Assembly: GCF_002608075.1 (NCBI RefSeq)
Contig: NZ_LAHA01000001.1
Location: 128,757 to 192,756 of the forward strand
Reading direction: 5' to 3'
Origin: Nostoc linckia z4
GTDB taxonomy: Bacteria > Cyanobacteriota > Cyanobacteriia > Cyanobacteriales > Nostocaceae
DNA length: 64,000 nt
Below the pieces are notes generated by a model that had not been told where the DNA came from, did no database searches, and saw only the letters and a list, made by a program, of their open reading frames with translations. The first letter of the stretch is position 1; each line of letters begins with the position of its first letter. The translations under genes and the position numbers were made by a program. Shown piece by piece: positions 54,783 to 63,281 of the stretch.

Positions 54783-56642
54783 ATGTTGACAAGTTGCCAG
54801 CAGGTTATAGAAAAATTAAATATTAATATTGAACTGTTTTTTGAAAATTTAGAAAAAGGTTCAAATAAAAAGCAATTAATTGAACTCGATAAAGAAATTA
54901 TTTGTCAATCATTATTGGGAACTTCTCGACAACAAATAGCTAAATTTTTACATTTACCAGAACAAAGAATTCGGGATAGATTAAGTAATAATATTTATCC
55001 TAGAATAGCAGAATTAATGCAAATTGACCAAGAACAAATAGCTGGTAACTGGGTCAAGCTTTTGAATTTTTTACTAGATGGCGATCGCGGATATAAATTG
55101 AATGCTCCTCTTCAACTAAATAATGATAACTTTCAAGGAAGTTTTGGCAGGCAAATTTTTCTTTATCCCCAAAATCAAGATGTTGTGGAATTACAACTCC
55201 AAGCAACAAAATTTTATCAGCAAGGACTTTATTACCAAGCCTTAAAATGTTTTATCTGGGCTTGGAAAAAAGAAAAAGAAATTTATCATACAGGTAATCC
55301 TGAAGTTTTAATTTACATTAATAATTGTTTAATTGAATATAAACAATCTTTTTTAAAAGATAAAAAAATCCAAATTTATACTGTAGCTGTGGTTGTTCCA
55401 TTTTATCATAACCAAGGACAGGTGGCTGCGGAAATTTTAAGAGGAGTCGCTCAAATTCAACTACAAATTAATATTCAATCTTTTCAAAAAATTGCTTTAG
55501 AAAAAGAAATAAATTTAGCTGATATTATACCTGAAGGATTTTTCAGTTTAAATCATACAGATAATCAAATAGCCTTGAGGATTTTAATCGTCAATGACCC
55601 TAACAATTTATATGCTTCATATAGCCAAACAGCAGAAAATCTAGCTTCTTTAGCACCACAATTAAACTTGATTGCCATTATCGGTCATTATTCAAGCGAA
55701 ATGACTAAAAAAGCACTACAGTTTTATTCTCAAAATGGATTAGTTTTAATCAACCCTAGTAGTACTTCTAATGAACTTTCTCATTTATCTAGTGGTGAAA
55801 GCTTATCATTTTTTAGACTGACTACTCAAGATAACATCAATGCAACACAATTAGGTCATTGTTTGATTGAAAAATTTACAGGTAAAAGTGGAATCAAAGT
55901 AGCTATTTTTTATAACAAAAATAGTAGCTATAGCACTTCATATAGAAATAGCATTAAAAATATTTTAGAAAATTATCAGGAAACTTTTATTTTACTTAAA
56001 GAATGTAGCTATATTAGCGATAAATACTACCATATCCAAGCTTATATTGAAGAAATTAAACAAGATGGTGTCGAGGTTATTATTATAATTCCTGATGGGG
56101 GAATTGAACCGAACTCTCTAGATAATGCTGGTTTGATTAGTAGATTAAAATTGAATAAATGTATGATAGCTGGTTCAGCAACTTTCTACCACGAAAATGT
56201 TTTACATTGGATTCACGAGCAAAGCCAATATAATACAGCAGCTACCAACGAGTGTCAAATTATAGCTTGTGTTCCTTGGCATTGGCACAGTGAAAAAAAT
56301 GGCTGTAATAGTAAAAATCAAATAGGGCAGTGTTTTTGTCAAATAGGAACTCAATTATGGGGAACAGAAAATTTATCGTGGCGCAGTGCAACAGCCTTTG
56401 ATTCGGTGTTAATAATTTTCAGAATTGTGGAATTATATCAAATTAAAGATAGCCAATCTTTATTGATAAATATGAATAAACATTTTAAAGAACAGAAAAA
56501 ATCGGTGAAGGGAGTTACAGGAAATATTGAATTTAGAGAAAATGGCGATCGCTTCAATCCCCCAACAGAAATAGTAGCAGTAAAATGGAATGCACAACAG
56601 CAAAAATGGCAATGGACAATTGATAACAAAATTCAGATGTAG
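54783..56642 (+). CDS. Cytoplasmic winged-helix/TPR-like protein fused to a periplasmic-binding-protein fold
   Basis: 619 residues with no signal peptide or membrane helix. Residues 35-105 (LLGTSRQQIAKFLHLPEQRI, then SNNIYPRIAELM) look like the winged-helix module found at the N-terminus of many cyanobacterial signalling proteins. Residues 130-190 resemble a TPR-like pair. Residues 200-610 match the type 1 periplasmic-binding fold of branched-chain amino acid receptors (VAVVVPFYHNQGQVAAEILR; IAIIGHYSSEMTKKAL; LVLINPSSTSNEL). It is therefore probably a cytoplasmic ligand sensor, not a transporter component. Ligand unknown. AT-rich; no operon partner. Confidence 0.72.
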   Translation: MLTSCQQVIEKLNINIELFFENLEKGSNKKQLIELDKEIICQSLLGTSRQQIAKFLHLPEQRIRDRLSNNIYPRIAELMQIDQEQIAGNWVKLLNFLLDGDRGYKLNAPLQLNNDNFQGSFGRQIFLYPQNQDVVELQLQATKFYQQGLYYQALKCFIWAWKKEKEIYHTGNPEVLIYINNCLIEYKQSFLKDKKIQIYTVAVVVPFYHNQGQVAAEILRGVAQIQLQINIQSFQKIALEKEINLADIIPEGFFSLNHTDNQIALRILIVNDPNNLYASYSQTAENLASLAPQLNLIAIIGHYSSEMTKKALQFYSQNGLVLINPSSTSNELSHLSSGESLSFFRLTTQDNINATQLGHCLIEKFTGKSGIKVAIFYNKNSSYSTSYRNSIKNILENYQETFILLKECSYISDKYYHIQAYIEEIKQDGVEVIIIIPDGGIEPNSLDNAGLISRLKLNKCMIAGSATFYHENVLHWIHEQSQYNTAATNECQIIACVPWHWHSEKNGCNSKNQIGQCFCQIGTQLWGTENLSWRSATAFDSVLIIFRIVELYQIKDSQSLLINMNKHFKEQKKSVKGVTGNIEFRENGDRFNPPTEIVAVKWNAQQQKWQWTIDNKIQM

Positions 56643-56795
56643 AGACGTTGCATTGCAACGTCTCTACAAGGATTTTGATATCATACAGAATCCTTTTCAG
56701 TGTAGGCATCGGTATCTTGTTTGCTGTGCTAATCTTTATTAGCTTCCGCTTTCGCCGTTCACAATTCTTTGTTTAGCGTTCTGTGCTTATTGAAT

Positions 56796-57713
56796 ATGTT
56801 AACTACGTCCACCCAACTAACAATCGAAAGCATATACACAGACGGTGCTTGCACCGGTAACCCCGGCCCTGGTGGCTGGGGTGTTGTTGTCTACTTCAGT
56901 GATGGCTCAATTCACGAAATGGGCGATGCATCCCCCCACACCACCAATAATAAAATGGAAATGCAAGCGGCGATCGCTGCTCTCCAATTTTTGCAAACAT
57001 CTCAACAAGCCAAACCCATCACCCTTTACACTGACAGCGAATATCTAATTAACTGCGTTACCAAGTGGGTGAAAGGCTGGAAAAAGAAAGGCTGGAAAAA
57101 ATCAGACGGTAACCCCGTCCAAAACCAAGACCTTTTGGAAATTTTAGATGAACTAAATAGCGAACAAGTAAAATGGCAATATGTCAAGGGGCATTCTGGT
57201 AACATCGGTAACGAACGTTGTGATGCGATCGCTCGCAGCTATGCCAGTGGTAAAATCCCTTCCTTACAGCAATTGTCTTCCACAAATGTTTACAAAAATT
57301 TACCTAATACAAATGAAATAAATGTAGCAAAAGTAGCTGATTATGACAAAAGTTATAGAATAATTAACCAAAATACACAACAAGTCACTACTTCTGCACC
57401 AGAAAGAACCATTATGGAACCATCAACCGGGCCAGCTGCGGCCGCAACCGACGAAAAATCCTCAGAAATTAGAGTCTTGCAACTCCGCAACTTGGTCGAA
57501 ACTCTACGCATAGCTGACGAAATATCAGAAAAAGGTTACTTAATCACCAGTTCCGAATTAGCAGATTTAATGGATGTCCACGCCAGCGCTGTTACCAGTA
57601 GGGGAGATCAATGGCGTTGGCGAAATTGGATAGTGTCACGAGTCCGCCGTGAAGGAAATCAAATTCTTTGGGAACTAGAACGGGGAGATCGAGTAGGGAC
57701 GGAAGAGGAGTGA
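56796..57713 (+). CDS. rnhA: Ribonuclease HI with C-terminal extension
   Basis: 305 residues from the ATG at 56,796 (upstream TTG at 56,769 rejected). Residues 8-150 are RNase HI with the catalytic set Asp (YTDGACTGNPGPG), Glu (NKMEMQAAI), Asp (LYTDSEYL) and Asp (NERCDAIA) plus the basic KGWKKKGWKK loop. It degrades RNA in RNA-DNA hybrids. A linker and about 80 residues of helical, wing-like sequence follow (ITSSELADLMDVHASAVTSR; WRWRNWIVSRVRREGNQILW), possibly a winged helix. The extension doubles the usual length of 150-160. Confidence 0.92.
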   Translation: MLTTSTQLTIESIYTDGACTGNPGPGGWGVVVYFSDGSIHEMGDASPHTTNNKMEMQAAIAALQFLQTSQQAKPITLYTDSEYLINCVTKWVKGWKKKGWKKSDGNPVQNQDLLEILDELNSEQVKWQYVKGHSGNIGNERCDAIARSYASGKIPSLQQLSSTNVYKNLPNTNEINVAKVADYDKSYRIINQNTQQVTTSAPERTIMEPSTGPAAAATDEKSSEIRVLQLRNLVETLRIADEISEKGYLITSSELADLMDVHASAVTSRGDQWRWRNWIVSRVRREGNQILWELERGDRVGTEEE

Positions 57714-57842
57714 GGGGGATGGGGGGATGGGGAGATGGGGAGATGGGGGAAAGGTTAAAGGGAAAAGGGGAAAGGGATAAATTTAACCTTTCCCCCTTAC
57801 CCCTTTCCCTTTCACCATATCCAATGCCCCATGCCCCATGCC
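57714..57842. repeat. GGGGAGATG and GGGAAAAGG arrays between convergent genes
   Basis: Plus-strand purine units (57,716-57,777) face complementary pyrimidine units (CCCCTTTCCC, 57,790-57,810) and end in CCAATGCCCCATGCCC. The two halves can fold into one long stem. Confidence 0.8.
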
Positions 57843-59072
57843 CTACCCACCATATACTCTTCCCCGCCATTGACGTGGGGTGCGGAATGCAGATAAGAAG
57901 ATTCGTAGCACTGCTAGGGGATCGGCGAAAGGGGAAAGCCAGAATAACCAGCTTGCTTTGGCACTATGGCGATCGTAGGAAGGTGCGATCGCCAATAGCA
58001 TACCAAAGCGAATCGTCAGTAGGAATAAATTCAGACCCACTAGGAGAATTGAGGGGGTGGGTAGAGACGCAATTAATGATGGTTCTAGTGAGTGGGAAAG
58101 AGAAATTAACAAGAAAGTCAAAATTATTAAAAGTGGTAAACCTTGGACTGCAAAAAGTAGCCATAAATCTGCCCACAGCTGAGAAGGAGAAGTTGCATCT
58201 TTGAGGTCTAGACTGCGTCCCCATTCCTTCCACGTTTCCATCGCCCCTTCATACATCCGTACTTTTAGTACTTTTGCGCCATCTAAAAAGCCTACTTTAT
58301 AACCTTGGATAGCAATATTCCGTGCCAAGGTGACATCATCACAAAAAGAACTACTGGCGCTGCTGTAACCACCCACAGCTGCTAAAACTGAACGACGACA
58401 CAAAAAACACTGGCCATTTGCCATTACCCGTTCTGGCTGTTGTGTATTAATGCCGGCTGGGTCAAATCGGTAAAGCAAAGTCATCAACAAAGCCGGTTGT
58501 AGCCAGCATTCCCCTGGATATTTGAGAATAAACTGGGGCGAAAGGGAAACTAAGTCATAACCTTGTGCTTGTGCCGTCTTTATTAACCCAGCCACCAACC
58601 CCGGATGCGGTTGAATATCAGCGTCCAGCCCCAGAAACCATTCACTACCTTCAGAACTATATAAAAAACCATTATGCAACGCCCAAGGACGACCCACCCA
58701 ACCAGAGGGTAAAGGGTCATCTGTCATCAAGCGAAAGCGCGGATCTGTTTGCTGTATTGCCTTGACCAAATCCGGAGTTCCATCACTGGAATTGCTATCT
58801 ACAACAACAACTTCCCGAACTTCATAGCTTTGGCGACTCAAACCAGCCAAAAGAGGGCTAATACGAAGCGCTTCATTCAGTGTAGGAACAACAACACTCA
58901 CTTTACCCAACATTTCCGGCGTCGGCTGTTGCGGTTTTATTGGTGGATGGCGTCTGGGCCCCTTCACCAAACGCGAAAGTAGAATCCCCGTTGCTGGTAC
59001 TTGGATAAGCAGCAATAAAAGCGAGATGGCACTTTCTAGTATTAAGTTGTCAAGGAATTGGGCATTGGGCAT
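57843..59072 (-). CDS. cruG: Carotenoid 2'-O-glycosyltransferase CruG
   Basis: 409 residues. N-terminal helix, GT-A family 2 domain (VSVVVPTLNEALRI; VVVDSNSSDGTPD; FLGLDADIQPHPG with the DXD; GYSSASSSFCDDVTLARN) and three to four C-terminal helices. It adds a sugar to the 2'-hydroxyl of myxol-type carotenoids. It pairs with cruF just upstream. The start ATG (MPNAQFLDN) is the last unit of a CCCAATG heptamer array with no ribosome site, so the first codons come from the repeat. Confidence 0.87.
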   Translation of the reverse strand: MPNAQFLDNLILESAISLLLLLIQVPATGILLSRLVKGPRRHPPIKPQQPTPEMLGKVSVVVPTLNEALRISPLLAGLSRQSYEVREVVVVDSNSSDGTPDLVKAIQQTDPRFRLMTDDPLPSGWVGRPWALHNGFLYSSEGSEWFLGLDADIQPHPGLVAGLIKTAQAQGYDLVSLSPQFILKYPGECWLQPALLMTLLYRFDPAGINTQQPERVMANGQCFLCRRSVLAAVGGYSSASSSFCDDVTLARNIAIQGYKVGFLDGAKVLKVRMYEGAMETWKEWGRSLDLKDATSPSQLWADLWLLFAVQGLPLLIILTFLLISLSHSLEPSLIASLPTPSILLVGLNLFLLTIRFGMLLAIAPSYDRHSAKASWLFWLSPFADPLAVLRIFLSAFRTPRQWRGRVYGG

Positions 59073-59189
59073 TGGGGGTGTTGACTGTTGAGTGTTGACT
59101 GTTGATTGTTGACTGTTGACTGTTGACTGTTACAGAGGAATTATTTTCCTTGTCTCCCTTGTCTCCCTTGTCTCCCTTGTCTCCCTTGT
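59073..59189. repeat. CCCAATG, TGTTGAC and CTCCCTTGT arrays between cruF and cruG
   Basis: Five to six TGTTGAC/TGTTGAG units (59,079-59,128) and five CTCCCTTGT units (59,152-59,190) fill the gap between two genes that should be co-transcribed. Confidence 0.88.
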
Positions 59190-60098
59190 CTATTTCAAAA
59201 CAACTTTAACGCTGGCTGCTGGGGCTTCTTGAGGTACTGGTTCAATGGCAACTTGAGCGGGTGTGGTTGAACTTCTCAACCACAGTGTCACGGCGGGAAT
59301 TACGCCTAGCACTGAGCCGAGTAACACGGGGATGAAGAAGCCACTTGCTAAGCTGAGTCCGGCGGCAAAGGCGAAGTTACTTAAATAAATTGCTAAGGGG
59401 AGATTAAGTTGCGATCGCTCTAATTTTATCGAGGTTTTTCTCCACAATAACCCTGCGATACTCATAAATAATGCACTAGTGCCAAACCATCCTGCATAGT
59501 TCTGGTAAGGTGTTCCAAAGAATTCTCCTGGTTGTTCCCAATACCAAAAGGGTAGAGAAGATTGACTCATTGCTGGTTCTAAAGCAAAGTCCCAGCAAGT
59601 GAACAGCAACGCACCAACGGCTACAGCAGCAATATGCCGTGCCAAACTCGGTTTTTGGGCTACCTGCAAACCACATCTGGCTATTAAGTAAGATGACAAG
59701 CCAACATAAAACCAAGACAAAGGAATTGTGAAAGGAACTAGCCCACCAATTTTGTAACCCAAGCCACTCAAATAACTATAATCACCAAATGGAAAACCTG
59801 TACTGGTTCCTAATAATTCACTTCCTAGAGAAATAAACACAGCCGGGAGCATAAATGCTAGCCAAGTTCCTAATCCCAGCGTCCGGTAGGCATAAATAGA
59901 AACTGCCACTGTTCCTAAGATAATATCAACTACACCGCCGCTAGCCATACTTAACCCTATGGCAGTTTCTCCAACCTGGGATAAATTGAAAATTATGTCG
60001 GCATGAGGTAAGACCAGTAACATCCCTGCTAACCCAAAAGCCTTTGACAATATATGAGCAATGAGGCATACGCGCTCAACAATAACAATTTGTCTCAT
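59190..60098 (-). CDS. cruF: Carotenoid 1',2'-hydratase CruF
   Basis: 302 residues, about eight membrane helices, matching the CruF/DUF422-type hydratases (FGDYSYLSGLGYKIGGLVPF; FTCWDFALEPAMSQ; WYWEQPGEFFGTPYQNYAGW). It hydrates the psi-end of gamma-carotene or related carotenes to give the 1'-hydroxyl of myxol. Followed by cruG, so the window encodes the late steps of myxol-glycoside formation. The C-terminal 25 residues are Ala/Pro/Val-rich. Confidence 0.9.
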   Translation of the reverse strand: MRQIVIVERVCLIAHILSKAFGLAGMLLVLPHADIIFNLSQVGETAIGLSMASGGVVDIILGTVAVSIYAYRTLGLGTWLAFMLPAVFISLGSELLGTSTGFPFGDYSYLSGLGYKIGGLVPFTIPLSWFYVGLSSYLIARCGLQVAQKPSLARHIAAVAVGALLFTCWDFALEPAMSQSSLPFWYWEQPGEFFGTPYQNYAGWFGTSALFMSIAGLLWRKTSIKLERSQLNLPLAIYLSNFAFAAGLSLASGFFIPVLLGSVLGVIPAVTLWLRSSTTPAQVAIEPVPQEAPAASVKVVLK

Positions 60099-60543
60099 GA
60101 TTATTCCTTAACTAAGATGTGACACACGGCTACTCGGCTGCTAATAGTTTACAAATCTTTATCAATATATTTAACTACTTTGTGCTGTAATTCTCAAACT
60201 TGTTTGCGTTGCTTGACAAAGCATGGCAGGCTATAAGTGAAACTAAGTCTCCATAGTAGTCCTAAATCATTTGGGGACTTCCAACTAAAAAAATATTCCA
60301 CAGAAGAGTGTTGACGGTTGACGGTTGACAGTCAGCAGTCAACGACTTGAACCGGAATAATTTATTTTTTGGATTTCCCTTGTGAAACCTTACTGTCCAG
60401 GCTGTTGTTTGACCGAAACACCAAACTTTCGACTCACCACTGGTCTCTATTGACTACAGTCAACAGTCAACAGTCAACTACCACCACTGGTATCGACTTA
60501 GTAATGAAATAACGCTTTAGCCCTGTACTGGTGATATCAACCC
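60099..60543. other. Intergenic region with heptamer-cored element
   Basis: About 445 bases between divergent cruF and a small membrane protein. Holds the element at 60,273-60,380 and a GTCAACA array (60,458-60,478); promoters not located. Confidence 0.55.
60273..60380. repeat. Heptamer-cored inverted-repeat element, copy b
   Basis: Begins GGGGACTTCCAACTAAAAAA and ends TTTTTTGGATTTCCCT, with a TGTTGACGGTTGACGG core. Lies upstream of the gene at 60,544; copy c lies just downstream of that gene. Confidence 0.8.
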
Positions 60544-60993
60544 ATGCCAATTTTGAAAAGAGTTCCTTGGGTGTCCCTAGCGGTAGTGTTGCTTAGCTAC
60601 AGTACTTTGGGCTGGGTAATATCTGAAACACATCCTCCTCTGTTTGTATGGCCAGCGATCGTAGTTTCTATCTTGCTGTTAATACTAATTTTGACAACTC
60701 CTTGGCCAAAGGTGACATATTACTACACTCTTTTGTTTGAATCAAATGTCAGAGCTTTTGGAGTTGCCGTGTTAGCGGCTTTCTTGTTCTTTATTATGCT
60801 TGCTTGGTTTAGAGTCTTTCTTGATACCTTACTGATTATTTCAGCAACTATATTACTCAGGATAGACTTTCAAGTAGCTGAACTCAAGAGAAAACTAGCT
60901 TTTTGGAGTGCGTCTCTTGCTTCATTAACTGGTTTGGTCTTGGGTGCGCTGATCTACAAATTAGTAAATTCTGAAATTTCACTAAAATTCTGA
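60544..60993 (+). CDS. Small polytopic membrane protein, unknown function
   Basis: 149 residues, four probable helices (9-28 AVVLLSYSTLGWVIS, 33-52, 70-105, 122-140 LASLTGLVLGALIYKL) separated by short loops. No family recognised; similar small proteins are common in cyanobacteria. No good ribosome site. Flanked on both sides by copies of the same non-coding element (60,273-60,380 and 61,035-61,146). Confidence 0.65.
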   Translation: MPILKRVPWVSLAVVLLSYSTLGWVISETHPPLFVWPAIVVSILLLILILTTPWPKVTYYYTLLFESNVRAFGVAVLAAFLFFIMLAWFRVFLDTLLIISATILLRIDFQVAELKRKLAFWSASLASLTGLVLGALIYKLVNSEISLKF

Positions 60994-61034
60994 AATCAAG
61001 AGTTATAAATGACAGCTTAAAAGTTAGAAATTTT

Positions 61035-61146
61035 AGGGACTTCCAAATAAAAAAATATTCCCTAGAAAACAGTTAACTGTTAACTGTCCACAGTCAACAG
61101 TCAACAGTCAACTACCATCTGCTGTTGTTTATTTTTTGGAGTTCCT
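61035..61146. repeat. Heptamer-cored inverted-repeat element, copy c
   Basis: AGGGACTTCCAAATAAAAAA to TATTTTTTGGAGTTCCT, core of TTAACTG and GTCAACA heptamers. Same orientation as copy b. Confidence 0.82.
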
Positions 61147-61153
61147 TTATTGT

Positions 61154-61927
61154 TTAAAACCCAATGTTTTCAAACAGCAACACAGACAGAAAAAAATCTG
61201 TGATAAAAATTGACACCCAACTAGTCACAACTGCTTTTGTTGCTGATTCTCCTACTTCTTTTGCTCCTCCCTTAGTAGTTAATCCCCAATTACAGCCAAT
61301 AACAGCAACTAGCATCCCGAAAATGAACCCTTTGAGTAAAATAATGAACAAATCTGAGGGTTCTAGAAAATCTCTGACTGATTCTAAAAAAATTTCTGGG
61401 ACAATTTCGTAAAACTGCCATGCAGCAAAAACTCCGCCGATGAGACCCATCATTAAAGCAAAAACTGTCATTAAAGGTACCATCAAACAACAAGCAATTA
61501 CTCTAGGAAGTACAAGATAATCAATGGGATCGGTTTTGAGCATATAAAGTGCATCAATTTGCTCTGTGACTCGCATTGCACCTATTTCAGCTGCAAAAGC
61601 AGAACCTACTTGTCCCGCCATAATACTAGCGGTCAAAATTGGGGCCAATTCTCTGCAAAATGCCAATGCAAAAGCACCCCCCACAACATTGACCGCACCA
61701 AATCGCACTAATTCTCTCGCTGTTTGAATAGTAAAAATCATTCCTGCAAAACCGCCCACAAGCAAAACTGGGGAGATAGAACCCGGCCCAGCAGTCACTA
61801 GATGTTGCATAATCTTGCGGTAATAGGTTTTACCTTGGAGTAAATGCAGCCACACTTGACCAAAGAGCAGTAGTGCAGCAAAACAGCGTACAATCCAATA
61901 TTGTTCAAAATTTGTTTTTGGTTGCAA
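61154..61927 (-). CDS. MlaE-family ABC transporter permease
   Basis: 257 residues, five to six helices, full-length MlaE/DUF140: GGFAGMIFTIQTARELVRFG, FCRELAPILTASIMAGQVGS (the family EAA-like loop), EIGAMRVTEQIDALYMLKTD and GGAKEVGESATKAVV. It is the permease of a lipid-transport ABC system (phospholipid trafficking; the TGD1 orthologue in plastids). The ATPase and MCE-domain partners are not in the window. Confidence 0.92.
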   Translation of the reverse strand: MQPKTNFEQYWIVRCFAALLLFGQVWLHLLQGKTYYRKIMQHLVTAGPGSISPVLLVGGFAGMIFTIQTARELVRFGAVNVVGGAFALAFCRELAPILTASIMAGQVGSAFAAEIGAMRVTEQIDALYMLKTDPIDYLVLPRVIACCLMVPLMTVFALMMGLIGGVFAAWQFYEIVPEIFLESVRDFLEPSDLFIILLKGFIFGMLVAVIGCNWGLTTKGGAKEVGESATKAVVTSWVSIFITDFFLSVLLFENIGF

Positions 61928-61983
61928 TTCAAAGAGTTGGAAATTTAATAATATTTCTCATAATGTAATGTTAATAATCATTT

Positions 61984-62292
61984 ATGAACAGTATAAGATA
62001 TACTTTTTTTGTGTTGCTATTAATACTCTCATTTTTATTAGCATTTCCAGCTTTTGCATCGGTGTGCCGTAATTACAATGGTCATCAGATTTGTATTCTC
62101 AGTATTAATCGTAGTGCTAAAAACTATTGGGAATACAGGGCATCTGTCAGTGTAGATGGAGTAAAAACGCCCATTGAGGTTTACAATTGCCGTCAACGAT
62201 TTAAGATTCAACAAAATGGAACTATTTTGCCTTTCGAGGAAAATAGTGCTGGTGAAATGATATGTAGTTTTTTTAATTCTTCTGGGCGCTAA
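61984..62292 (+). CDS. Small secreted cysteine-containing protein
   Basis: 102 residues. Signal peptide (YTFFVLLLILSFLLAFPAFA) with a likely cut after AFA. The mature 75 residues have four cysteines (VCRNYNGHQIC; YNCRQRF; MICSFF) that could form two disulfides in the periplasm. No family recognised. Its 3' end overlaps the end of a possible 34-codon minus-strand gene. Confidence 0.62.
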   Translation: MNSIRYTFFVLLLILSFLLAFPAFASVCRNYNGHQICILSINRSAKNYWEYRASVSVDGVKTPIEVYNCRQRFKIQQNGTILPFEENSAGEMICSFFNSSGR

Positions 62293-62377
62293 ATACCCGC
62301 CAGATAATTAAAACGGTGAAACCTAGATAGGCTAATACAGTTAACCATTCTTGCCAGCTACCAGATATATTGTTCAT
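62273..62377 (-). CDS. Possible 34-residue single-span membrane protein
   Basis: From the ATG at 62,377 the frame reads a short polar N-terminus (MNNISGSWQEW), one helix (LTVLAYLGFTVLIIWRVF) and a short basic tail (SAQKN). The profile resembles the one-helix subunits of cyanobacterial membrane complexes, but I recognise no known subunit. No ribosome site is obvious, and it overlaps the convergent gene by 20 bases, so it may be spurious. Confidence 0.35.
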   Translation of the reverse strand: MNNISGSWQEWLTVLAYLGFTVLIIWRVFSAQKN

Positions 62378-62403
62378 CAGCAAAAGCCAAAAATAAATAC
62401 TTT

Positions 62404-62525
62404 AGGACTTACGCAACTGGCATATTATTTTAAGTTTGTAGTAAGGACTTTAGTCCTCTAATAAGGACTGAAGTCCTTACTACAAGCAAAAAAAATTGAT
62501 TTTTTGTGACACTTGCGTAAGTCCT
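62404..62525. mobile_element. MITE with AGGACTTACGCAA ends, copy 3
   Basis: 122 bp, perfect 13-bp ends, same orientation as copy 1 and nearly identical to it outside the nested repeat. Confidence 0.88.
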
Positions 62526-62536
62526 GTACTTTTATA

Positions 62537-62628
62537 AGGGAACTCCGAAAAATAAACAACAGTACATAGTAGTTGACTGTTGACCGTTAACAGTCTTCTG
62601 TGGAATATTTTTTTACTTGGAAGTCCCT
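62537..62628. repeat. Heptamer-cored inverted-repeat element, copy d
   Basis: AGGGAACTCCGAAAAATAAA to ATTTTTTTACTTGGAAGTCCCT-type end; 92 bp, shorter core (TTGACTGTTGACCGTTAACAG). Starts eleven bases after the preceding MITE. Confidence 0.82.
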
Positions 62629-62912
62629 AGCAGGGAACAGGGTAATTGCTCTCAAACCTGTTTAATTTTACTTTTTACTCAGCACTGTTTCGCTGAAATT
62701 ATCAAATACTGTTTCTTTTGTGCCCCTGAGTCTTGTGTAAACTGCTAGTTGCCTGCTGTATTTTGCTCATGGGGTTGGAGATCAAAATTACTCTAAAAAT
62801 TTTTCACTAATTTTCCGGAACCAACAATACTAGACTGGTATTACATATCAGAGCATCGATAATTATACTGAACTTCTATAACTAGCCTACGGGTAATATA
62901 GCCCCATTATTT

Positions 62913-62943
62913 CAAAAGCCCAGTTATCAAAACTGGGCTTTTG
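62913..62943. terminator. Strong bidirectional hairpin
   Basis: CAAAAGCCCAGTT (62,913-62,925), loop ATCAA, AACTGGGCTTTTG (62,931-62,943): a perfect 13-bp stem with A/T flanks in the stem, as in bidirectional intrinsic terminators. It lies about 340 bp past the spoIID-like gene end, and no plus-strand gene ends nearby. Confidence 0.6.
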
Positions 62944-62995
62944 GTATTTAATATTACGTCTGGTTAAACACTTGGGGACTTGGAAGTAAAAAATC

Positions 62996-63165
62996 AGGAC
63001 TTACGCAAAAATAACGTAATTGGGTCATTACGAGCGATAGCGTACTCCTACCCAGAAGCAAGCTACGCACAGCGTCTGGTAGAGAAGTAATCCCCCCTAA
63101 CGCTGGGATTGCTTCCCTACACTCCGTTTCGGTCGCAATGACAATATCGGCGTTGCGTAAGTCCT
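62996..63165. mobile_element. MITE with AGGACTTACGCAA ends and a second interior type, copy B (nested repeat)
   Basis: Perfect 13-bp ends. Interior is copy A inverted, with about 40 extra bases around 63,050-63,088 including AGAAGCAAGCTACGC, the same dispersed repeat as in 16,921-17,083. Confidence 0.85.
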
Positions 63166-63182
63166 AAAAATATTTTATTGCT

Positions 63183-63246
63183 ATTGTTGACTGTTGACTG
63201 TTGACTGTTGACTGTTAACTGTGAACCGTCAACAGTCAACAATCAA
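63183..63246. repeat. TGTTGAC/GTCAACA foldback array
   Basis: Four TGTTGAC/TGTTAAC units, then GTCAACA units in reverse, able to form a hairpin. Confidence 0.85.
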
Positions 63247-63281
63247 CACTTTAAGTTCCCTAGTTAACTACAAAAGTAAGC

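Larger units (their letters stand above)
62293..63281. other. Repeat-dense region with possible small RNA
   Basis: Nearly 1 kb holding the 34-codon ORF, three inverted-repeat elements (62,404-62,525; 62,537-62,628; 62,996-63,165), a strong hairpin (62,913-62,943) and a TGTTGAC array (63,183-63,246). The unique part, 62,630-62,912, has no ORF. Confidence 0.6.
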
